In this document: piece by piece, positions 57,680 to 64,000 of the stretch
Numbering within the stretch: position 1 is the first letter of the stretch
Layout: each line of letters starts with the position of its first letter
Source: Brevibacillus fortis
GTDB taxonomy: Bacteria; Bacillota; Bacilli; Brevibacillales; Brevibacillaceae
Reading direction: 5' to 3'
Length of the DNA: 64,000 bases
Assembly (NCBI RefSeq): GCF_003013395.1
Contig: NZ_PXZM01000013.1
Span: forward strand, 1 to 64,000
Translations under genes and position numbers: made by a program
Notes under the pieces: generated by a model
Told to the model about the DNA's origin: nothing
Database searches by the model: none
What the model saw: the letters and a program-made list of their open reading frames with translations, nothing else

Positions 57680-57713
57680 AAAAGCCATCATTTCTGCTGA
57701 AATGGTGGCTTTT
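57680..57713. terminator. Strong hairpin terminator between convergent genes
   Basis: AAAAGCCATCATTTC (57680-57694) pairs with GAAATGGTGGCTTTT (57699-57713) with one mismatch-wobble and a 4-base loop. It can act on both strands. Confidence 0.9.
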
Positions 57714-57721
57714 CTTCCATA

Positions 57722-59092
57722 TTAAAAAGACACAGCGATCCGGTTATTGGCTGAAAAGTGTACCGTCTGATCGTTGCACAGCACGACACCCTCAACGACT
57801 ATCCCCTTCCCCGCTTCTTGTTTCATAAAAGAAATCTGGAAGTTTTGGAACGCTTCCGTCGATTCCGGGGGAATGGATACAGGCTGGATCGGCGCTATCC
57901 AGTATTCCCCTCTCTCCATCGCTTGGGCAAACCAATCGTCTTCTAGGTATTTCCATCCTTTTAAGCCCGATGTACCTTGCACGGCCATCGTCTCTACGAG
58001 CTTCGGCGGCAATACCTGCCCTCCCATTTTGATCGAATCGACAGGCGAGACGCGCAGGCAAACGATTGGATTGTTCAGTTCAACGTTCCCCGTATTTTTC
58101 ACCTGAAGTGTACCAATTAACAGGTACGGCTTCTCAATTGATTCGGAGTGAATCAACGTGTAATCAAAATACACTTCTGCCGATGTACGCAAATCAACGT
58201 GTTCAGGCACTTCTTCCACCGGATGAATGGTCACTACTTGTTCCAGCAGTTCTTCTTCTGCCAAGATCAACAGCTCTTCCCGTTCACTGTCTGCTTCACT
58301 GTTTGCTTCACTGCTTAATTCACTGTTTGAGTCACTTGCCTCATTAGTCGGCTGGTCACTTTCCTGAATCGTGCTTTGTTCCTCTGCCAATGGCTTTTCG
58401 TCTGCCACCTGCTTGCTCTCCTTGTCTGAGGTAAGTAGCATAGTGGAATAAAACAGCTTTAAAATGTTGGGGGGTAAAAACGCCATTGGTTGAATGTGTA
58501 ATCCATTTTGGAAATACTCTAAAACCCCTGACGCTAAGTGGAGGGCAATTTTTTCCGCATAGACCTTACGATTGTTCACATCCGTATAAAGCGGCAACTG
58601 CAACTGAATGTGAACAATCGATGGTTGCTTTTGGTTTTTGAGTACTTTATAGTGACACGGGATTCCTGACTGCTGCATTTCTGTCCGCAAACACTTCACC
58701 AAATCTTGCCGCTTTTCATCCTCCGACTGAAAGAAAATCAATCTCGGTTTTTCGAGGGTTCGCATTTCCTTCAAACTGAAACGTATGGCGACATCCGTAT
58801 TTTTAGCCAGAGCTGAATTGTTTTGGCTTAAGACAACCTCCATACCGCTATCAGAGAGAAATTTTTGAACGTTCCCCAATACCTCCCACTCGTATGCGGT
58901 CGCTCCTGAAGATATTCCCGTAAAAAGAACGCAAACTTTTCCTTTCAAGCCCGAATCCAGGTCAACTCTTTTATTCGTCGAATCCCAGTTCAATTGAAAG
59001 CCATTTTGCTTGCAAAACAAACGAAACGCTGGCAGTGCCGCGTACGGCATGGTCCCGCCACGTTGACCACTGTAATAGACCTCAACATCCAT
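57722..59092 (-). CDS. Uncharacterised protein: amidase-like N-terminus, acidic linker, beta-rich C-terminus
   Basis: A 456-residue protein from the second ATG (59092; GAGGAG 8 bases upstream). Residues about 15-48 (MPYAALPAFRLFCKQNGFQLNWDSTNKRVDL) resemble a copper-amine-oxidase-like N-terminal repeat. About 50-210 (VCVLFTGISSGATAYEWEVLGNVQKFLSDSGMEVVLSQ) follow the layout of an amidase_3 fold, but the zinc-binding His/Glu residues are not apparent. About 225-275 is a low-complexity Ser/Glu linker (SNSELSSEANSEADSE). The last 150 residues look like an Ig-like module (LLIGTLQVKNTGNVELNNPIVCLRV). There is no signal peptide. It may be a divergent cell-wall hydrolase relative; function not assigned. 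Confidence 0.65.
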   Translation of the reverse strand: MDVEVYYSGQRGGTMPYAALPAFRLFCKQNGFQLNWDSTNKRVDLDSGLKGKVCVLFTGISSGATAYEWEVLGNVQKFLSDSGMEVVLSQNNSALAKNTDVAIRFSLKEMRTLEKPRLIFFQSEDEKRQDLVKCLRTEMQQSGIPCHYKVLKNQKQPSIVHIQLQLPLYTDVNNRKVYAEKIALHLASGVLEYFQNGLHIQPMAFLPPNILKLFYSTMLLTSDKESKQVADEKPLAEEQSTIQESDQPTNEASDSNSELSSEANSEADSEREELLILAEEELLEQVVTIHPVEEVPEHVDLRTSAEVYFDYTLIHSESIEKPYLLIGTLQVKNTGNVELNNPIVCLRVSPVDSIKMGGQVLPPKLVETMAVQGTSGLKGWKYLEDDWFAQAMERGEYWIAPIQPVSIPPESTEAFQNFQISFMKQEAGKGIVVEGVVLCNDQTVHFSANNRIAVSF

Positions 59093-59229
59093 TCCCATCT
59101 CTCCTCACGACACTTTCCTTCAGTCCGCGATATTGTATGAATGCCCAGTGTCCAAAGTGAACATTTTTGGCGATGACTGTTCCGAAGAAGCGCTTTGCGC
59201 ATACGATGGCTACAGAAAGGAGTGGTCAT

Positions 59230-60114
59230 ATGCCCACCTCACAAATGCCCCTGATCTCCATTATCATTCCTGTAAAAAATGAGGGGGACAATGTGCGTTC
59301 TACCATCACTTCCCTTTTGAATACAAGAACCACGTATCCGTATGAAGTGATTGTAGTCGATGATGCCTCAACTGATAACGGTTGTCATTTTTTACAAGGC
59401 CAAGGACAAAATGAAAAAATAAAATTAATCACTACAGAAGGCATTGGTGCAGCAGCAGCACGAAACCTGGGCGTGAATCATGCCCGCGGCAACTACTTCA
59501 TTTTTTGCGATGCGCATCTGTCTTTTGAAAACTTTTGGATCGATCGCATGATGGAGCTCATTCTTACAAAAAAAGCAGATGGCGTTGCTCCCGGAATTGC
59601 TTCCATGACGGAGCCACATAAAATTGGATATGGGCAAAATCTGAATCAAAAGCTCGAGATTACCTGGTATCCAAAGCCATCAGGCCCGGCACCAGTTGCG
59701 ATATTGCCAGGGGGATGCTTCCTGGTCACCAGAGAGGCTTTTATGAAGGTCGGGGGTTTTGATCGCGGTTTTCGCATATGGGGTTTTGAAGATATCGAGT
59801 TTTCCATCAAAATGTGGCTGTTTGGATATACGTGTATGATCCAGCCATCCGTAAAAATTTTGCATTTATTTAGGCAAGCTCACCCTTACACAGTTGCACA
59901 TGAGCACATTTATTACAATATGCTTCGAATGGCGTACAGCCATTTTAACGAACAGCGGATTGAGGCAGCGAAAAAACTTGTGCTCTACGCAAATGCGAGT
60001 GAAATTGCGGATGATGTGCTTACGTGCGGGGCTGCCGCTCAGCGAGTTCGATACAATGCCCAAAGAAAATTCGACGACAATTGGTACTTTCAAAAATTTC
60101 AAATTCCGTTCTGA
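59230..60114 (+). CDS. Family 2/27-like glycosyltransferase (polypeptide GalNAc-transferase-like)
   Basis: A 294-residue protein from the ATG at 59230 (AAAGGAG 7 bases upstream). GT-A motifs are ISIIIPVKNEGDNVRSTITSLL, VIVVDDASTDNG and AAAARNLGVNHARGNYFIFCDAHLSFE, in which the metal site is DxH (DAH) rather than DxD. The segment LPGGCFLVTREAFMKVGGFD, then IWGFEDIEFSIKMWLFGY, parallels the WGxEN and downstream block of polypeptide GalNAc-transferases. It may attach the first sugar to a protein. The next gene encodes a Cys/Pro-rich surface-type protein. Confidence 0.8.
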   Translation: MPTSQMPLISIIIPVKNEGDNVRSTITSLLNTRTTYPYEVIVVDDASTDNGCHFLQGQGQNEKIKLITTEGIGAAAARNLGVNHARGNYFIFCDAHLSFENFWIDRMMELILTKKADGVAPGIASMTEPHKIGYGQNLNQKLEITWYPKPSGPAPVAILPGGCFLVTREAFMKVGGFDRGFRIWGFEDIEFSIKMWLFGYTCMIQPSVKILHLFRQAHPYTVAHEHIYYNMLRMAYSHFNEQRIEAAKKLVLYANASEIADDVLTCGAAAQRVRYNAQRKFDDNWYFQKFQIPF

Positions 60115-60222
60115 TAAGATAGTGACCTAAAAAATAGGCGCATGCTCAACATGCCAAACTCCCGTTGCCCACATAGTATGTAACTGCAAAGCAAACTCCC
60201 TAGGAAAGGAAGGATTCTTACG

Positions 60223-61425
60223 GTGAAACATCACGTGAAGCCCATTATGGGTCGCCAGCTCCCTACACCGACGCCTACAGCAACTCCTCCTATACCGAAC
60301 AACCTGCAGGAAGAGTGCATTCGCGTCAACAAGGTGTATGACTGGGTAGTATTAGCGAACAGCTACCGAAACAAGATTGCCCTTCCCGACGATTGTCAAG
60401 CTCTGGTAGACGCTGCCATTCGTGCAGGGCAAGATATCACGATCTCCTGCGTTGAACCTGTTGCTCCAGGTCCTACTTGCAAAGTCGTCAGTATTCGCCG
60501 CGAGAACATTACAGTCAACGGGACCACTGTTCGGGTCGGGGTCGTTCGCTTCGTGTTCGGAGCCACTGTGCTCGTTCGCGTTTTCGCAGATGGAACACCT
60601 CTCTGCGAATTCACAACAACAGTGCAATTCGATCAGGAAGTTGTTCTCTGCCTGCCTGAACCACTCGATGAGGACAATATCCTGTGCCGAATCAGTGCTT
60701 TCGAGTGCTCACCGACTGGTACCGTTCTCCTCGGTGGCATGGTTCAACTCGACGTCATTGTCTGCGTAGAAATCCAGGTAGAAGCAGAAGTGAAGCTGGA
60801 AGTATTGGCAAAATTCTGCGCTCCGCGTCCAAACAATATTCCAATTCCATCGCCAACGCCATCTTTCCGTTGCCCGCCGATCACATTCCCGCCACAATGC
60901 CCACCAATCTTCCCAGTACGCAACTGCGATTGCCAGGCGTCCGTCAACGCATTGATACCAAACATCTCTATCTCCATTGGTATCCCACTCACCATTGCCG
61001 TCGGTACTATCCAGCTCCTCGCAGATATCTGCCCAAGTTGCGATCCATCCAGCAGCTCGTTTACCTTTAACTTCTTTGATGCTCTCCTGCCTGATGTCCT
61101 TGGCGATCAAAGCTTCAGCTTCTCGCCAACGACCATCAGCTCTCCGACATGCATTACCGTACTGCCTATCCTGCCAATCGTGACAGGTCTGATCGTAACA
61201 GGTACTGGTGTACGGACATTCACAGCAACAGGTGCACAAGAAACGATGACTTACTCTCTGACACTCGCCGAAACTGGACTCGGCCTGCCAGACGTAATCA
61301 TTCTGACACTCACCGACGTTAATGGTGTCCTCGTCTTCAGCGCCACAATCACAGTCGTTCCAGACGAACAATTGCTGGTTGCTGATTGCATCACGTTCGG
61401 GGATATTGTCATTACCTCTCCGTAA
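60223..61425 (+). CDS. Cys/Pro-rich protein with spore-coat (SPOCS)-like N-terminus
   Basis: A 400-residue protein with GTG start behind AGGAAAGGAAGGA. After a Pro/Thr stretch (LPTPTPTATPPIP), ECIRVNKVYDWVVLANSY resembles the start of DUF3794/SPOCS-type proteins of spore formers. Two similar beta-rich parts follow (about residues 70-205), and a Cys/Pro-rich centre (CPPITFPPQCPPIFPVRNCDCQ). The C-terminal 170 residues are rich in Thr/Ile/Val strands (TGTGVRTFTATGAQ) and could be O-glycosylated. There is no signal peptide, as for many spore-coat proteins made in the mother cell. A CATAGTAT box 40-50 bases upstream resembles a mother-cell sigma -10, but no -35 is convincing. A terminator follows. 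Confidence 0.65.
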   Translation: MKHHVKPIMGRQLPTPTPTATPPIPNNLQEECIRVNKVYDWVVLANSYRNKIALPDDCQALVDAAIRAGQDITISCVEPVAPGPTCKVVSIRRENITVNGTTVRVGVVRFVFGATVLVRVFADGTPLCEFTTTVQFDQEVVLCLPEPLDEDNILCRISAFECSPTGTVLLGGMVQLDVIVCVEIQVEAEVKLEVLAKFCAPRPNNIPIPSPTPSFRCPPITFPPQCPPIFPVRNCDCQASVNALIPNISISIGIPLTIAVGTIQLLADICPSCDPSSSSFTFNFFDALLPDVLGDQSFSFSPTTISSPTCITVLPILPIVTGLIVTGTGVRTFTATGAQETMTYSLTLAETGLGLPDVIILTLTDVNGVLVFSATITVVPDEQLLVADCITFGDIVITSP

Positions 61426-61451
61426 TAAAAAAATATTCGTTTCCAATCAGG

Positions 61452-61482
61452 CGGGAGAAGACCAACACTTCTCCCGTTTTTT
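61452..61482 (+). terminator. Rho-independent terminator
   Basis: CGGGAGAAG (61452-61460) pairs perfectly with CTTCTCCCG (61468-61476), 7-base loop, followed by six T. It closes the 60223-61425 gene, so the coiled-coil gene downstream has its own promoter somewhere in 61483-61570, which I could not identify. Confidence 0.92.
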
Positions 61483-61587
61483 CTATCGTTTTTCTATAGA
61501 TAATCAGTCACGACAATACAGGCACCAATTCCCAACCCGTACATATGTCTATATGGGAATGCCAGACGGAAAAAGGAGGACAACACT

Positions 61588-64000
61588 GTGTACAAAAGGA
61601 GAATCTCCAATGCGAACAAGTCGAAAGAAAACGAGAAGCTCCTCCTGCTAAAAAAACAAGCACACTACTACGAAGAGAAAGCAAACCAACTCATGCAAGA
61701 AGTGTGGCACCTACAAAAGCAGATAGAGGAAACGTCCCAAAAAAACGAAGCATACAGAGAGCACCTTGAACACTTGAATCAGACCCTCCACGATTTGGAC
61801 AGCAAAGGGACAGAATGGAAGCAGCGCTTGAACGATTCACAAGACATGCTACAAAAAATGAAGGGCAAGCTCGACTACTGCGAGCATCTCCTGAAACAGC
61901 GCGAAAATGCCATAACCGACCATCAGGAAACAGAGGCAAAACTAAAAAATTCAATCGACAGCTTGCAAACCGAGATCAGAGAGCAACGAAAAGGTCCACG
62001 GTTGGAAGAAATCATGTCCAAACATCAAGCGCAGGAATCACACTTACGCGAGCACATTGAATTACTCCAACGTCGAGTACAGAGCTACGAACAAAAAGAG
62101 GCACAATGGCAAACAACGTTACACGAGCAAGATCAGCAGCAGCAAAGTCAAATCGAGGAGCTCCTACATGAACGCCAGCAGCATTTAGACAAGATCGCAC
62201 ATCTGGAGCAGCAACAGCTTACGTGGAAAAAAGCTTTGGATAATGTGAATAAAGAGTTTGAGTGTGCGCAGATGAGTCAACAGGAGCAACTATTCAAAAT
62301 TGAATCTTTGAATCAGCAATTGGATGACGCACGGGCACGAGAAGAGCAGACACTCTCTGACCTACAGCAGTTTTCAGAAGCAAGCGCAAAATGGAATCAG
62401 CGGGAGCAAGAACTACAAGTGCGGGAGGAAGAACTACAGGTGCGGGAGCAAAACCTCTACGCATTTGAGCATAGTCTCCAGACGCAGGAGCAGGAACTTC
62501 AGGGTATGGAGCAAGAGTTGCAGGGGCAAAGCCAAGAACTGCATTCCCTAGCGTGCAGCCTACGGACGAAAGAACAGGATCTACTCTCTCTCGAACAAGA
62601 CATCCAGACGCAGGGGCTAGAACTGCAGACTCAGACGCAACACCTTCAAGCACGGGAGCAGGAACTTCAGGGTATTGAGCAAGACCTTCATGGGCAAGGA
62701 CAGGAACTGCAATCCCAAGTGCATAGCCTGCAAACAAAAGAGCAGGATCTACTCTCTCTTGAACAAGACCTCCAGACAAAGGAGCTAGAGCTGCAGGCTC
62801 AGACGCAACACCTACAAAAACGGGAGCAGAACCTTCTCGGTCTTGAACAAGAGCTGCAGACGCAATGGTTAGATCTGCATTCTCAAGCGCATAACCTGCA
62901 GACGAAAGAACAAGAGCTGCTCACTCTCAAGCAAGAACTCCAGACGCAGGGGCTGGAAATGCATTCTCAGACACAAGATCTTCAAGCACGGCAGCAGGAG
63001 CTTCTCGGTCTTGAGCAAGAGCTACAGGAGCAAGGCCAAGAACTGCATTCCCTAAAACATAACCTGCAGACGAAAGAACAACAGCTGCTTGTTTTCGATC
63101 AAAAGCTCCAGGCTAAGGAGCTGGAACTACATTCTCAGACAAAAGACCTTCAAGCTCAGGAGCAGGACCTTCTCGCTCTTGAACAAGCGTTACAAGCGCA
63201 AGGACTAGAGCTGCATTCTCAGGCGCAAGACCTCCATGTACGGAAGCAGGATCTACTCGCTCTTGAGCAAGAGTTGCAGTCACAAGGGCAAGAGCTGAAA
63301 TCCCAAGCGCAGAACCTGCAGACGAAAGAACAACAGCTCTCGTCCAATGAGCTAGAGCTGCAGGCTCAGACGGAAGATCTCAATGCGCGGGAGCAGGACC
63401 TTCTCACTCTTGAGCAAGAACTGCAAACGCAAGAGCAAGACCTTCATTCCCTAGCGCAGAACCTACAGACGAAAGAACAACAGCTATCGTCCAAAGAGCT
63501 AGAGCTGCAGGCTCAGACACAAGACCTCCATGCACGGGAACTGGAACTTCACGGTCTCGAGCAAGAGCTGCAGACACAAGAGCAAGACCTTCAGTATCTA
63601 GTGCATAACCTGCAGACGAAAGAACAACTGCTCTCGTCCAATGAGCTAGAGCTGCAGGCTCAGACGGAAGATCTCAATGCGCGGGAGCAGGACCTTCTCA
63701 CTCTTGAGCAAGAACTGCAAACGCACGAGCAAGACCTTCAATCCCTAGCGCAGAACCTACAGACGAAAGAACAACTGCTCTCTTCCAAAGAGCTAGAGCT
63801 GCAAGCTCAGACGCAAGAACTCCATGCACAGGAACAGGACCTTCACGGTCTCGAACAAGAGCTGCAGACACAAGAGCAAGACCTTCAGTCTCTAGAGCAG
63901 AACCTACAGACGAAGGAACAACAGCTCTCTTCCAAAGAGCTAGATCTGCATTCTCAGACACAAGAACTCCATGCACGGGAACAGGACCTTCACGCTCTCG
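61588..64000 (+). CDS. Giant heptad-repeat coiled-coil protein (3' end outside window)
   Basis: The frame is open for 804 codons from a GTG at 61588, behind AAAAGGAGGA at 7-base spacing, and leaves the window. Residues 1-250 are an irregular Lys/Glu/Gln-rich helix. From about residue 265 nearly every seventh residue is Leu in a pattern L-x-x-x-E-x-x (for example LQTKEQQ, LSSKELE, LQAQTQD). Higher-order units are 56 residues (168 bases), later 49 residues (147 bases), always whole heptads. There is no signal peptide, membrane span or ATPase motif in the visible part. It must form a very long parallel or antiparallel fibre. With glycosyltransferase and coat-like genes upstream, a structural role at the spore or cell surface is possible but unproven. 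Confidence 0.9.
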   Translation, partial: MYKRRISNANKSKENEKLLLLKKQAHYYEEKANQLMQEVWHLQKQIEETSQKNEAYREHLEHLNQTLHDLDSKGTEWKQRLNDSQDMLQKMKGKLDYCEHLLKQRENAITDHQETEAKLKNSIDSLQTEIREQRKGPRLEEIMSKHQAQESHLREHIELLQRRVQSYEQKEAQWQTTLHEQDQQQQSQIEELLHERQQHLDKIAHLEQQQLTWKKALDNVNKEFECAQMSQQEQLFKIESLNQQLDDARAREEQTLSDLQQFSEASAKWNQREQELQVREEELQVREQNLYAFEHSLQTQEQELQGMEQELQGQSQELHSLACSLRTKEQDLLSLEQDIQTQGLELQTQTQHLQAREQELQGIEQDLHGQGQELQSQVHSLQTKEQDLLSLEQDLQTKELELQAQTQHLQKREQNLLGLEQELQTQWLDLHSQAHNLQTKEQELLTLKQELQTQGLEMHSQTQDLQARQQELLGLEQELQEQGQELHSLKHNLQTKEQQLLVFDQKLQAKELELHSQTKDLQAQEQDLLALEQALQAQGLELHSQAQDLHVRKQDLLALEQELQSQGQELKSQAQNLQTKEQQLSSNELELQAQTEDLNAREQDLLTLEQELQTQEQDLHSLAQNLQTKEQQLSSKELELQAQTQDLHARELELHGLEQELQTQEQDLQYLVHNLQTKEQLLSSNELELQAQTEDLNAREQDLLTLEQELQTHEQDLQSLAQNLQTKEQLLSSKELELQAQTQELHAQEQDLHGLEQELQTQEQDLQSLEQNLQTKEQQLSSKELDLHSQTQELHAREQDLHAL
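62563..63066 (+). repeat. 168-bp coding repeats of the coiled-coil gene
   Basis: The marker motif around CAGACGAAAGAACA recurs at 62563, 62731, 62899 and 63067, each 168 bases apart (8 heptads). Copies are diverged from one another. Confidence 0.85.
63319..64000 (+). repeat. 147-bp coding repeats of the coiled-coil gene
   Basis: The same marker recurs at 63319, 63466, 63613, 63760 and 63907, exactly 147 bases apart (7 heptads). A block of about 100 bases starting at 63337 recurs almost unchanged at 63631, two units later, indicating recent duplication of a two-unit block. Confidence 0.92.

Noticed and set aside
60709..61446. 245-codon minus-strand frame opposite the Cys/Pro-rich gene
   Set aside because: The composition is artificial (Trp/Asp/Arg runs), and the sense gene has a good ribosome binding site and terminator.
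62294..63976. Minus-strand frames and regular repeats suggesting a CRISPR array or minisatellite
   Set aside because: The repeats are contiguous coding heptads in one open frame with no unique spacers, and no cas genes are near.

Overview
The window looks like chromosome of a low-to-mid GC, endospore-forming Firmicute, most likely a Brevibacillus of the B. brevis group. I infer this from strong AAGGAGG-type ribosome binding sites, frequent GTG/TTG starts, a DUF1360-type sporulation-family protein, wall-associated RHS toxins and the overall gene content. The species is inferred, not proven. I found no rRNA, tRNA or CRISPR array.

Bases 1-22000 are an accessory polymorphic-toxin locus, read almost entirely on the minus strand. 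Its head is a 2580-residue subtilisin-like exoprotease, followed by a 1818-residue secreted RHS/WapA-type toxin and its presumed immunity gene. Further downstream lie two displaced toxin tips, each followed by its own small gene. One tip carries a methyltransferase-like domain. The other is a decayed tip with a trace of a Hint domain. A mobile segment sits between the live toxin and the displaced tips: a tyrosine recombinase, a rolling-circle (filamentous-phage gene II-like) replication protein, an Xre-type repressor, a serine recombinase and an IS110-family element with a candidate bridge RNA.

Bases 22000-34700 are conserved metabolism. They hold a PhzF-like protein with a divergent LysR regulator, a DUF3899 membrane protein, a complete oligopeptide ABC transporter (OppABCDF) with an M20 dipeptidase and a sigma-54-dependent activator, and an asparaginase II.

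Bases 34900-56100 form a glycan biosynthesis island. It encodes routes to GDP-mannose, GDP-D-rhamnose and GDP-L-fucose (manC, gmd, rmd-like, fcl), to a CDP-6-deoxyhexose (rfbF, rfbG and a reductase) and to UDP-galactofuranose (glf). It also holds a phosphohexomutase, six glycosyltransferase-like proteins and three methyltransferase genes. The core is a rightward seven-gene run (39242-47917) converging on a leftward six-gene run (53750-47970).

Bases 56100-64000 hold surface-type proteins: a CAP-domain protein with peptidoglycan-binding repeats, an amidase-like protein of unknown function, a glycosyltransferase resembling polypeptide GalNAc-transferases, a Cys/Pro-rich protein with a spore-coat-like N-terminus, and the first 804 codons of a very regular heptad-repeat protein that runs off the right edge. 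A reasonable reading is that the island makes a complex, methylated deoxyhexose-rich glycan for a cell-surface or spore-surface glycoprotein.
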